Source: SIG480 sp045533555 (GTDB taxonomy: Bacteria; Bacillota; Clostridia; Oscillospirales; JAAYXM01). Taken from it: a stretch of 8,357 nt of DNA. A program made the translations under genes and the position numbers. The stretch spans positions 1 through 8,357 of the forward strand of contig JAZSHZ010000185.1 of assembly GCA_045533555.1 (NCBI GenBank), written 5' to 3'. Under the pieces are notes generated by a model. The model made no database searches. It was not told where the DNA came from and saw only the letters and a program-made list of their open reading frames with translations. Shown here piece after piece: positions 1 through 7,221 of the stretch; positions within the stretch are counted from its first letter, which is position 1, and each line of letters begins with the position of its first letter.

Positions 1-119
1 TACATTTTTCCTGCTACGAATTCTTTTTTTTGCTCATCTGTTGCTGATATTCTCATTTCTCCTGTGATTGTTCCCATAAGCATAAATATACAAATTATAA
101 CTATTATTTTATTCTTCAT
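1..119 (-). CDS. N-terminal part of a secreted protein of unknown function
   Basis: Only the first 39 codons are present; the rest lies beyond the left edge. The start ATG (119-117) is preceded by a very strong ribosome binding site, GGAGGTGAT, about 12 bases upstream measured from GGAGG. The product begins MKNKIIVIICIFMLMG, a classic signal peptide: two lysines near the N-terminus, then a hydrophobic core of about 12 residues. A possible signal peptidase I site follows ISA at residue 26. There is no lipobox cysteine in the right place, so secretion or cell-wall release is more likely than lipoprotein anchoring. The remainder (TDEQKKEFVAGKM) is polar and too short to assign to a family. It is transcribed divergently from the pseudouridine synthase gene and has its own promoter. 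Confidence 0.72.
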   Translation of the reverse strand, partial: MKNKIIVIICIFMLMGTITGEMRISATDEQKKEFVAGKM

Positions 120-165
120 AAAATCACATCACCTCCGTACAGATTAAACATCACTCATTAACTTC

Positions 166-194
166 ATAATATCATAACAAACATACAATATCAA
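166..194 (-). promoter_or_regulatory. Predicted sigma-A promoter of the leftward secreted-protein gene
   Basis: On the minus strand, TTGATA (194-189) is followed after 17 bases by TATTAT (171-166). A TGA directly before the -10 forms an extended -10 element. Transcription would start near 159, giving a leader of about 40 bases carrying the GGAGG site. It lies back to back with the rightward promoter at 206-234. The call rests on motif match and spacing only. Confidence 0.55.
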
Positions 195-205
195 CATAAT
201 TATTA

Positions 206-234
206 TTGAAATAAATCGAAAAAAATGATATAAT
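206..234 (+). promoter_or_regulatory. Predicted sigma-A promoter of the pseudouridine synthase gene
   Basis: TTGAAA (206-211), a 17-base spacer and a perfect TATAAT (229-234) preceded by TGA give an extended -10 promoter close to consensus. The expected start near 241 leaves a leader of about 25 bases, with GGAGGA at 255-260 placed five bases before the ATG at 266. Confidence 0.7.
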
Positions 235-265
235 TTTCAACAAATAGCTCCTTCGGAGGAAACAT

Positions 266-1216
266 ATGAAAGAATTTATAATAAAAGAAAATGATGCGGA
301 TACAAGACTTGATAAATTCGTTGCAAAAGCTGTTCCGTTATTGCCAACAAATCTTATACAAAAATACATACGACTTAAAAGAATCAAGGTTAACTCAGCA
401 CGAGCAAAACCGGACACAAGGCTACAACTCGGAGATAAAATTGAAATGTATCTCAACGATGAGTTTTTTGAAACCAAACGCTCTGACAAAGCAAAACCGA
501 AGCTTAACGCATCTTTTCCGAATATTATTTACGAAGATAAATATATAATGCTGCTCAACAAGCCTGCAGGAATTTCGGTTCACGACGATGAAGCCGGCGG
601 AGAGACGCTTATTGCGCAGATACTCAGTTATCTTTCTCAAAAGGGAGAATGGAACCCTGATGAAGAAAACGCTTTTATACCCGCGCTTTGCAACAGGATT
701 GACAGAAACACATCAGGAATAGTTATCGCAGCAAAAACAGCAGAAGCACTTCGCATAATGAATGATAAGATTAAAAATCGCGAGCTTTCAAAATATTATC
801 TCTGCCTTGTTTTCGGAAAACCAACGCCACCTGCCGGAACACTCAAAGGCTACATCTTCAAAGACGCCAAAGAGAACCGCGTTTACGTTCGTCCGAAACC
901 CTGCCCCGGTGCTAAGACAGCGATTACAAAATATTCAACACTGAAAACAAACGAAAGCATATCCCTTGTCGAATGTGAGCTTATAACGGGCAGAACGCAT
1001 CAGATACGCGCTCATATGGCAAGCATTGGTCATCCGCTTGTCGGTGACGGCAAATATGGAAAAAATGCAGACAACAAAAAATACGGAATGAAATATCAGG
1101 CTTTATGTTCATATAAGCTTGTATTTAACTTCACGACTCCATCCGGTTGTCTTGAGTATCTTAACAAAAAAACTTTCGTCATTAAAGATATTTCTTTCAA
1201 AAACAAGATTATATAG
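266..1216 (+). CDS. RluA-family RNA pseudouridine synthase with S4 domain (RluC-like)
   Basis: It isomerises specific uridines in RNA, most likely 23S rRNA, to pseudouridine in the cytoplasm. The 316-residue protein has an N-terminal S4 RNA-binding domain (about residues 13-63, from TRLDKF onward) and then the RluA catalytic domain. Visible motifs are NKPAGISVH (98-106), the catalytic loop NRIDRNTSGI (143-152) with catalytic Asp146, and the conserved TGRTHQIRAHM block (241-251) leading to HPLVGDGKYG (256-265). In the catalytic loop Asn replaces the usual His of HRLD, a tolerated variation outside the catalytic Asp. Length and domain order are normal for the RluC/RluD branch, and the C-terminal part resembles Clostridial RluC-like members. 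The exact target uridines cannot be read from sequence. The start is fixed by GGAGGA five bases upstream. It stands alone behind its own promoter and ends at a shared terminator with tex. Confidence 0.93.
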   Translation: MKEFIIKENDADTRLDKFVAKAVPLLPTNLIQKYIRLKRIKVNSARAKPDTRLQLGDKIEMYLNDEFFETKRSDKAKPKLNASFPNIIYEDKYIMLLNKPAGISVHDDEAGGETLIAQILSYLSQKGEWNPDEENAFIPALCNRIDRNTSGIVIAAKTAEALRIMNDKIKNRELSKYYLCLVFGKPTPPAGTLKGYIFKDAKENRVYVRPKPCPGAKTAITKYSTLKTNESISLVECELITGRTHQIRAHMASIGHPLVGDGKYGKNADNKKYGMKYQALCSYKLVFNFTTPSGCLEYLNKKTFVIKDISFKNKII

Positions 1217-1218
1217 TA

Positions 1219-1248
1219 AAAACAGCAGTGGAAAATCACTGCTGTTTT
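1219..1248. terminator. Bidirectional rho-independent terminator between convergent genes
   Basis: A perfect 12-base inverted repeat (1219-1230 against 1237-1248) with a six-base loop GAAAAT lies between the stop of the pseudouridine synthase gene (1216) and the stop of tex (1252). The outermost bases are AAAA on the left and TTTT on the right, so the RNA from either strand ends in a short U run. The U tract is only four bases before a mixed AT stretch, so strength is uncertain. The stem nearly fills the 35-base gap. Confidence 0.8.
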
Positions 1249-1251
1249 ATG

Positions 1252-3402
1252 TTATACACCTTTAATAGTTAATGATATTCTCTTTTTAGCAAGATCGACA
1301 CCAAGAACTTTAACGGTAACTATATCGCCAACCTTGAGAGCTTCTGACGGATGTTTGATGAATTTTTTACTGATTTGCGAAACATGAACAAGACCATCCT
1401 GATGAACTCCAATATCAACAAATGCACCAAAATCAATGACATTTCGGACTGTGCCCTGCAAAACCATACCTTCCTTAAGATCTTCCATATTAAGAATATC
1501 TTCGCGAAGCAATGCAGGCGGCAATTCATCGCGCGGGTCACGTCCGGGTTTGCTAAGTTCCTTTATGATATCCTGCAACGTCGGAACACCGACACCAAGC
1601 TCCTCCGCCAAAGCGACAAGTCCTTCTTCACGAACCTTATCAGAGAGATCGATACTTGCGCTTCCAACTTTCTTAAGATCAATACCGAAATGCTCAAGCA
1701 ATGCTTTTGCAACATTATATGATTCAGGATGAACTCCCGTGTTATCAAGAAGATTGGAGCTTCCGGGAACGCGCAAAAATCCTGCACTTTGCTCAAATGC
1801 CTTAGCACCAAGCTTCGGAACTTTTTTAAGCTCTGCCCTTGATTTGAAGCTACCGTTTTCCTCTCGGTATGCAACGATATTTTTGCATACTGTCGATGTA
1901 AGGCCCGAAATATGGCTCAAAAGCGCGGCAGAAGCTGTATTGATATCTGCGCCAACATTGTTTACGCAATCTTCGACAACACCGTCAAGAGCACCCTCAA
2001 GCCTCTTCTGCGGCATATCATGCTGATATTGACCGACACCAATCGCCTTAGGTTCAATCTTAACGAGCTCTGCAAGCGGATCCTGAAGTCTTCTTGCAAT
2101 TGAAACTGCAGATCTTAAGGTAAGGTCGAAATCAGGCATTTCTTCCGCAGCAAGCTTTGATGCCGAATAGACAGATGCTCCCGCTTCGGAAACAACCATA
2201 TATGCTACCTTTTCCGGTATTTCCTTTAAAACTTTAACGCAGAAAAGCTCCGTTTCCTTGGATGCAGTACCATTACCAATGGCAATTATCTCAACGCCCC
2301 AGCGTTTAATTTTTTCCTTCAAAGTCTCTGCGGAGCGTTTTTCCTGATTCTCTCCGTGTGTCGGATAGATAACTGCTGTATCAAGAATCTTACCGGTAGC
2401 ATCAACAACAGCAAGCTTGCATCCGGTTCTGTAGCCCGGGTCGAGACCTATCGCAATTTTGCCTTTAACAGGTGGCGCCATAAGAAGCTGACGAAGATTG
2501 ACTCCAAAAAGCTTTATCGCATCCTCTGCAGCAGCATCTGTCAGCTCAGATCGAATCTCGCGTTCTATCGACGGATAAATAAGTCTTGAATATGCATCGT
2601 CACAAGCTTCGCGCACAAGCGTTGTGCATGCAGACGAACCATTGACATATAATGAATGGATGCTTCGAAGCGGTCTGTCAGGCTCGGTTTCGACGGAAAC
2701 TTTAAGAAAGCCTTCCTTCTCACCGCGATTAAGCGCGAGAACTCTGTGCCCCGCAATTTTTTCGACAGGCTGTGCAAATTCATAATACGTCGCATAGACG
2801 CTGTTCTCTTCACCTTCTTTTGCAGCAGAAGACTGAACAATGCCATGGAATCTGACGAGGTTTCTGACGCGTTTTCTTACTTCAGCATTATCAGAAACAT
2901 CCTCAGCAATAATATCCTTCGCTCCATTTATCGCATCCTCGATAGACTCTACACCCTTTTCGGCATCGACAAATGAGGCCGCAAACTCCTCAACATCAAG
3001 CCCTGCCTCCTGATTCTCAAGAATCGCCATAGCAAGGGGCTCGAGACCTTTTTCCTTTGCAACGGAAGCTCTCGTCTTACGTTTCGGTCGGAAAGGTCTG
3101 TAGATATCGTCGATTTCCGCAAGAGTAACTGCGGCATCAAGCGCTGCACCGATTTCCTCCGTGAGATTTCCCTGAGCCTCAATAAGCCCACGGACTTCTT
3201 CGCGTCTTGCATCGAGATTTCTTAAATATTCAAGCTTATCTGCAATCTGGCGAATCAACTGATCGTCCATAGTTCCATGCATTTCCTTACGGTAGCGCGC
3301 AATAAACGGAATAGTATTCCCTTCATCTAGAAGCTCAATTATATTAGCGACATATTCCTCTTTAACAGAAAAAGCTTCTGCAATTTTAACAGCGTATGAC
3401 AT
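1252..3402 (-). CDS. tex: Tex-family S1 RNA-binding transcription accessory protein
   Basis: Tex is a conserved cytoplasmic nucleic-acid-binding protein related to the core of eukaryotic Spt6 and linked to transcription and RNA metabolism. The 716 residues match the usual family length. Domains in order are: the helical Tex N-terminal region (about 1-300, with the conserved TIPFIARYRKE at 30-40 and DDIYRPFRPKRKTRA at 98-112); a YqgF/RNase H-like domain opening with IGLDPGYRTG (318-327); a helix-hairpin-helix segment (about 488-546) followed by LDNTGVHPESY (552-562); and a C-terminal S1 RNA-binding domain (about 645-714, DFGAFVDIGVHQDGLVHVSQIS). The ATG at 3402 has AAAGGAG seven bases upstream. 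The gene has its own promoter (3432-3460) but lies 79 bases downstream of the transporter gene with no clear terminator between, so some read-through from the oxidoreductase operon is possible. I see no truncation or frameshift. Confidence 0.96.
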   Translation of the reverse strand: MSYAVKIAEAFSVKEEYVANIIELLDEGNTIPFIARYRKEMHGTMDDQLIRQIADKLEYLRNLDARREEVRGLIEAQGNLTEEIGAALDAAVTLAEIDDIYRPFRPKRKTRASVAKEKGLEPLAMAILENQEAGLDVEEFAASFVDAEKGVESIEDAINGAKDIIAEDVSDNAEVRKRVRNLVRFHGIVQSSAAKEGEENSVYATYYEFAQPVEKIAGHRVLALNRGEKEGFLKVSVETEPDRPLRSIHSLYVNGSSACTTLVREACDDAYSRLIYPSIEREIRSELTDAAAEDAIKLFGVNLRQLLMAPPVKGKIAIGLDPGYRTGCKLAVVDATGKILDTAVIYPTHGENQEKRSAETLKEKIKRWGVEIIAIGNGTASKETELFCVKVLKEIPEKVAYMVVSEAGASVYSASKLAAEEMPDFDLTLRSAVSIARRLQDPLAELVKIEPKAIGVGQYQHDMPQKRLEGALDGVVEDCVNNVGADINTASAALLSHISGLTSTVCKNIVAYREENGSFKSRAELKKVPKLGAKAFEQSAGFLRVPGSSNLLDNTGVHPESYNVAKALLEHFGIDLKKVGSASIDLSDKVREEGLVALAEELGVGVPTLQDIIKELSKPGRDPRDELPPALLREDILNMEDLKEGMVLQGTVRNVIDFGAFVDIGVHQDGLVHVSQISKKFIKHPSEALKVGDIVTVKVLGVDLAKKRISLTIKGV

Positions 3403-3431
3403 TCTTTTTCTCCTTTGTTCACATTTGTTTT

Positions 3432-3460
3432 AGTATATCACCGAAATAAAACAAATTCAA
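3432..3460 (-). promoter_or_regulatory. Predicted sigma-A promoter of tex
   Basis: On the minus strand, TTGAAT (3460-3455) is followed after 17 bases by TATACT (3437-3432), with TGA directly before the -10 as an extended element. Transcription would start near 3425, giving a leader of about 20-25 bases that contains AAAGGAG (3416-3410). It sits in the 79-base gap after the transporter stop codon, so tex need not depend on the upstream operon. Confidence 0.65.
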
Positions 3461-3481
3461 GTAAGAGTTAACGACAAACTT

Positions 3482-4363
3482 CTATTTTTTATTCGATATG
3501 CAAATACCCGCTGAAATAAGCAAAAATGAAATAAGATACTGAACTTTAAATATATTTTCGCCAAGAAGAATCGCTCCGAAAACACATGCAAAAAGCGGTT
3601 CAGCAAACTTGATGATATAAAGATTTGAAAGTTTTGCCTTTCCGACGGTTATATACCACAAGCAATAACTGATTACCGATGCAAGAATTATCCAGAGAAG
3701 CACCAAAGAGTTATAATTTAATGCAAACGTCATTTTTCCGCCAAATACTAACCCTACAATAACAAGGATAATTCCTCCAAAAAGCTGCGAAACTCCCGTT
3801 AAAACGATCGGTGATACTGACGAAACAGTTTTTTTACTTATAATATTGGAAATCATCATACAAACAGAGGATAGAATGATTAATACATCACCAATATAAA
3901 ACCCAAACCCGGCACCGGATATATTGATTGCAATTATTCCGAATAATCCAAGCAAAACTCCGATAATTTTTTTCAGAGTCAACCTGTCATCTTTAAAAAA
4001 CAGCCAGGAAAAACAGACAAAAATAATCGATCCTGCTTGCTTCAAAATTGCGCTTTTCGAACTTTCCGTCAGTATTAATCCGCAATAATTCAAACTGTAG
4101 TGTAAAACTATTGAAAAGAAGCCCGAAAGTAAAATCGGAATTATCAGAGAGGATTTGACAGGTTCAAATGCCTTTTTATCACGAAACAACGAAAACGCAC
4201 AAACAACAACTCCGCAAACACAAAAACGAACTCCCGCAAACAAAAGCGTATCAGGAACAGTTTTTATTTCAAAAGCACTATATCCGAGTTTTACCAAAGG
4301 AAAAAGCAATCCCCACAGTGCCATAACGATAAGCGAAGCAAGAACTGTTTTATATTTTTTCAT
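3482..4363 (-). CDS. EamA/DMT-superfamily 10-TM transporter
   Basis: This is an integral membrane permease of the drug/metabolite transporter superfamily, whose members move small metabolites, often outward. The protein is 293 residues with about ten hydrophobic segments in two EamA repeats (roughly 5-147 and 156-289). The first repeat ends in a helix with LLGLFGIIAIN. The second carries FAEPLFACVFGAILLGE (253-269), the typical Pro and Glu signature of EamA helix 9. The C-terminus ends in NKK on the cytoplasmic side. I chose ATG at 4363; an in-frame TTG at 4369 would overlap the upstream stop but sits only one base from the best Shine-Dalgarno-like stretch (GGTGG, 4375-4371), which is seven bases from the ATG. 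The start lies two bases after the stop of the oxidoreductase gene, so translation is probably coupled. It is the last gene of the operon and could carry the substrate or product of the three dehydrogenases; direction and cargo are not visible. Confidence 0.9.
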   Translation of the reverse strand: MKKYKTVLASLIVMALWGLLFPLVKLGYSAFEIKTVPDTLLFAGVRFCVCGVVVCAFSLFRDKKAFEPVKSSLIIPILLSGFFSIVLHYSLNYCGLILTESSKSAILKQAGSIIFVCFSWLFFKDDRLTLKKIIGVLLGLFGIIAINISGAGFGFYIGDVLIILSSVCMMISNIISKKTVSSVSPIVLTGVSQLFGGIILVIVGLVFGGKMTFALNYNSLVLLWIILASVISYCLWYITVGKAKLSNLYIIKFAEPLFACVFGAILLGENIFKVQYLISFLLISAGICISNKK

Positions 4364-4365
4364 AA

Positions 4366-5343
4366 TCAAACCACCAAAACAATTTTTCCGATATTTTCAC
4401 CTCGAACAAGTATGTCGAGCGCATCGTTTGCTTCTTCTAATCTGAGGACTTTGTAAATCATCGGTTTAATTTCTCCGCGCTCGATTATGGGCCACACTTT
4501 TTCTGTTAATTCAGCAAGAAGTTTTGCCTTTTCATCCGACGAACGTTTCCGAAGCATACTTCCGACGAGATGAAGACTTTTTGTAAGAACAGGTCGAAGC
4601 TGAATTTCTGTATCAATTCCGGCAAGTGTCGAAATCAAAACCCAATATCCGCCATCCGCCATATATGAAATGCTATCACCAAGCATTTTCCCGCCAAGGC
4701 AATCCATTGCAACATTAACAGGTCTTCCCTTTTCCTCTTCATCCTTCAGAATTTCAGAAACAGAATTTTCAGAAAGATTGATAATAATATCTGCTCCGAG
4801 CTTTTCAATGCGTTTTGCTTTTACTTCAGACGATACAGTTGTGATTACTCTTGCTCCAAAAGCTTTTGCCATTGGTATCGCAACGGAAGATAGTCCACTG
4901 GCTCCTGCAGTTATAAAAGCAGTCTGCCCGCTTTTAAGATTTCCTTCCCAAAAGAGATTAACATACGATGTCGCATATGCTTCAGGTAACGTTGCAGCTT
5001 CTTCAAAAGAAAGCCCTTGAGGAATCGGCATTACCATACCATAAGGTGCACAAACATACTCTGCATACCCACCTCCGCCAAGAAGAGCGCATACCTTATC
5101 TCCAATCTCAAAGCCGGATTTTTTCTTTGCAACATCTCCCATATCCGAAACGATACCCGAAACCTCAAGGCCGGGCCATTCAGGCCATCCTTTCGGAGAA
5201 GGATATTTTCCGCTTCGCTGAAGCAAATCGGCACGATTAATCCCGATAGCGCGAACATCAATAAGGATCTCTACGCTCTTCGGAACAGGTCTTTCCACTT
5301 CACTTAAAACCAATTTCTCATTTTGCACAAGCATTGCTTTCAT
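4366..5343 (-). CDS. PIG3-like NAD(P)H:quinone oxidoreductase (MDR superfamily, zinc-free)
   Basis: This cytoplasmic medium-chain dehydrogenase/reductase would transfer hydride from NAD(P)H to a quinone, enone or aldehyde-like substrate. The 325 residues are the normal length. An N-terminal GroES-like domain carries GINRADLLQRSGKYP (34-48), a hallmark of the PIG3/quinone oxidoreductase branch, then PGLEVSGIV (57-65). The Rossmann domain begins near 142 with FITAGASGLSSVAIPMAKAFGA; the family form is usually GGASGVGTAAIQLAKAFGA, so the glycine after GV/GL is Ser here. The C-terminal part (HLVGSMLRKRSSDEKAKL and KVWPIIERGEIKP) fits PIG3. No structural or catalytic zinc cysteine cluster is seen. 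I chose ATG at 5343 over an in-frame TTG at 5349, because AAAGGAAG (5360-5353) then sits nine bases away and MKAMLV is the natural start. It follows the short-chain dehydrogenase stop by two bases. The natural substrate is unknown. Confidence 0.9.
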   Translation of the reverse strand: MKAMLVQNEKLVLSEVERPVPKSVEILIDVRAIGINRADLLQRSGKYPSPKGWPEWPGLEVSGIVSDMGDVAKKKSGFEIGDKVCALLGGGGYAEYVCAPYGMVMPIPQGLSFEEAATLPEAYATSYVNLFWEGNLKSGQTAFITAGASGLSSVAIPMAKAFGARVITTVSSEVKAKRIEKLGADIIINLSENSVSEILKDEEEKGRPVNVAMDCLGGKMLGDSISYMADGGYWVLISTLAGIDTEIQLRPVLTKSLHLVGSMLRKRSSDEKAKLLAELTEKVWPIIERGEIKPMIYKVLRLEEANDALDILVRGENIGKIVLVV

Positions 5344-5345
5344 AA

Positions 5346-6113
5346 TCAATCGCTTCCTTTCATTGCAAGTCCTCTTCCGCCGTCAACAACATAAACTTGT
5401 CCCGTGACAAAATCAGACTTCTCGCTGACCAAAAATTCGACAACATTTGCAACATCGGTTGCAAGACATTTTCTTTTAAGGAAATTTGTCCCAAACGCTC
5501 TGGCGTCTCCACCCATATCATCAGGTCTCATAACAATACCCGGAGCCACAGAATTGACATTAATTCCGTATTCGCCAAGTTCCTTTGCAAGCGAACGTAT
5601 GAATGCGATAACTCCACCTTTTGCCGCGGCATAATCCGTGCAGGTTGCAAGTCCGTTTTGTGCGACAACAGAAGAGAAATTAAGAATTTTCCCGCCTTTT
5701 CCCTGCTCAATCATAATTCTTGCCGCAGCTCGACTTGCATAAATAGCGCCATATAAATTGACTTTCAAAACTCTGTCAATAACATAATCCTCCTGCTCGA
5801 CGATCGGAACATATTTTGCCTCGGGACCGGCAATACGTGAGCTTCCTCCCGCAACGTGAACCATACACCAAAGCTCACCAAGCTCGGAAACCGAACGCCG
5901 CATAACAGCTTCAATATTTTTTGAATCAGTGACATCACCGATAAATCCTTTTGCAATTCCGCCGATTCCAATGACTCTTTCTACAGTTTTTGCAATGGCA
6001 TCGGCATTAACATCACAAACAGCAATACTCATTCCTTCACGCGCAAGAGTCATCGCTACCTCAGAGCCGATATAACCACCGCCACCCGTGATAAAAGCAA
6101 CTTTAGTCTTCAT
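5346..6113 (-). CDS. Short-chain dehydrogenase/reductase (SDR), classical type
   Basis: This cytoplasmic NAD(P)-dependent oxidoreductase probably acts on an alcohol or keto group of a sugar-like compound. The 255-residue length is typical of classical SDRs. Visible elements are the cofactor loop TGGGGYIG (9-16), Asp34 after the second strand (CDVN), which favours NAD(H) over NADP(H), and GD at 59-60. HVAGG (86-90) stands in place of the usual NNAGG. The catalytic set is Asn119, Ser148 (or Ser147), Tyr161 and Lys165 (YAAAK), followed by the conserved VNSVAPGIV (186-194) and TGQVYVVDGG near the end. All catalytic residues are present, so it should be active. The ATG at 6113 has AAAGGA nine bases upstream. 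It lies 21 bases after the Gfo/Idh/MocA gene and two bases before the quinone oxidoreductase start, inside the operon. Sequence does not distinguish between gluconate-, sorbitol- or cyclitol-type substrates. Confidence 0.93.
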   Translation of the reverse strand: MKTKVAFITGGGGYIGSEVAMTLAREGMSIAVCDVNADAIAKTVERVIGIGGIAKGFIGDVTDSKNIEAVMRRSVSELGELWCMVHVAGGSSRIAGPEAKYVPIVEQEDYVIDRVLKVNLYGAIYASRAAARIMIEQGKGGKILNFSSVVAQNGLATCTDYAAAKGGVIAFIRSLAKELGEYGINVNSVAPGIVMRPDDMGGDARAFGTNFLKRKCLATDVANVVEFLVSEKSDFVTGQVYVVDGGRGLAMKGSD

Positions 6114-6134
6114 ATAGTCTTATCCTTTCATTAC

Positions 6135-7163
6135 TTAATATTTATCTCTTAAATTGCCGACATTATGTTCGCGATCTTCCCAGCCCCCGACAATTTCATA
6201 CAAAATCTTTTGAACAAGATAATCATGTTCATATGTGAATGGATTGTTCTTTTCACCTATGCAATAGCTATAAAAATCCTTCATCATATCATCATATCTG
6301 CAATCAGGAGGAAGATCACTGACATCGACAGGAACTTTTATGTTTTTATATGTTTCAGCAATCGTTGTGTCAGAGTATGTCATAACACACGGATTTTCTA
6401 TCGGTAAAATATCGACCGTGCCACGGCTTCCCGATACCATCAACTGTCGACGACCATATCCGTTAACCTCGACACTGGATACAAATATTCTTGCAATAGC
6501 TTTTTCGTATTCAAGAACTACAAGATTATTATCCTCGAAATCAACGCCATCAAGATTCGTGTGTTTAAGAAATGGAACAACTCTTTTCGGTTTACCAAGC
6601 ATATAAATGATAAGATCAAGAAGATGACTTCCGAGAATATACATTATTCCTCCCTTGAAGCCCGCCAACCATTCTTTATACCCCTTGGGATGATACGTAC
6701 TCATCTCCGCATTTATAGAATAAATCTCGCCTATCATTCCCTCACCAATCAATTCAAACGTTTTTCTTACCGCAGGATTATATCTATACATATAACCAAG
6801 CTGAACTGTAAGCTTTTTGCGGCTTGCTTCATCGAGCAATGCTTTATATTCTTTCAAATCCCCATTTGCCGGTTTATCCATATGAATATGAACTCCGGCA
6901 TCAATACATTTTTTTGCATATTGGATAAGGTTCCAGACATCAGTCTCAACAAGAACTGCATCGCATTTGTCAATTAAGTCATCAACATCAAACCTCTGCA
7001 AGTCATTATAGCCCTCGAGATTTCCGCGTCTCGCTATCCAGTTTTCATCCGGTTCTGCATAACCGATAATTTCAAACAACTCGGGGAATTTTTTTGCAGC
7101 AAGAATTTTCGCCTCGGCATGATTATGCCCTATTCCGATTTGACCAAGTTTCAGTCTTTTCAC
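6135..7163 (-). CDS. Gfo/Idh/MocA-family dehydrogenase, first gene of the operon
   Basis: Members of this family are cytoplasmic NAD(P)-dependent dehydrogenases that usually oxidise or reduce sugars, inositols or their derivatives. The 342-residue protein has an N-terminal Rossmann domain with GQIGIGHNHAE (7-17), an acidic AEPDE (36-40) after the second strand, and the family's catalytic lysine in MDKPANG (Lys97, in place of the more common EKP). The C-terminal domain contains GYMYRYNP (123-130) and GGIMYILGSHLLDL (171-184) with the conserved His180 and Asp183. The acidic residue normally found four positions before this His is Ile176 here. The start is GTG at 7163, set by GGAGGGG (7175-7169) five bases upstream; an overlapping ATG at 7165 is out of frame and is followed at once by TGA. 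The gene is transcribed divergently from the AraC-type regulator and heads the four-gene operon. Confidence 0.92.
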   Translation of the reverse strand: MKRLKLGQIGIGHNHAEAKILAAKKFPELFEIIGYAEPDENWIARRGNLEGYNDLQRFDVDDLIDKCDAVLVETDVWNLIQYAKKCIDAGVHIHMDKPANGDLKEYKALLDEASRKKLTVQLGYMYRYNPAVRKTFELIGEGMIGEIYSINAEMSTYHPKGYKEWLAGFKGGIMYILGSHLLDLIIYMLGKPKRVVPFLKHTNLDGVDFEDNNLVVLEYEKAIARIFVSSVEVNGYGRRQLMVSGSRGTVDILPIENPCVMTYSDTTIAETYKNIKVPVDVSDLPPDCRYDDMMKDFYSYCIGEKNNPFTYEHDYLVQKILYEIVGGWEDREHNVGNLRDKY

Positions 7164-7190
7164 ATTTACCCCTCCATTAGAATTTATTTG

Positions 7191-7219
7191 AGTATATCAA
7201 ACAAAACCATCAACGTAAA
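7191..7219 (-). promoter_or_regulatory. Predicted promoter of the oxidoreductase-transporter operon
   Basis: On the minus strand, TATACT (7196-7191) preceded by TGA forms an extended -10. Seventeen bases upstream is only a weak -35, TTTACG (7219-7214). A perfect TTGACA lies at 7225-7220 but is 23 bases from the -10, too far to pair with it. A strong extended -10 with a poor -35 is typical of activator-dependent promoters, which fits control by the divergent AraC-type protein. An ATATCAAA element (7194-7201) overlaps the -10. Confidence 0.5.
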
Positions 7220-7221
7220 TG

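Noticed and set aside
172..489. A leftward frame of 105 codons overlapping the pseudouridine synthase start
   Set aside because: It runs antisense through the S4 domain of a well-supported gene and through both predicted promoters. It has no Shine-Dalgarno site at its start.
1351..2976. Several open frames of about 60-120 codons on the plus strand inside tex, and others antisense to the dehydrogenase and transporter genes
   Set aside because: They overlap strongly conserved coding sequence on the other strand, lack ribosome binding sites and promoters, and their translations are rich in Cys, Arg and Ser with no recognisable domain. They are shadows of the real genes.
3403..3481. Possible terminator after the transporter gene
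   Set aside because: I found no stable stem followed by a T-run in the minus-strand direction in this gap; it holds the tex promoter and ribosome binding site instead.
4364..4369. TTG start for the transporter at 4369 (and likewise TTG at 5349 for the quinone oxidoreductase)
   Set aside because: The in-frame ATG six bases downstream has better spacing to the Shine-Dalgarno-like sequence in both cases, and family members begin at the MKK/MKAM-type residue.
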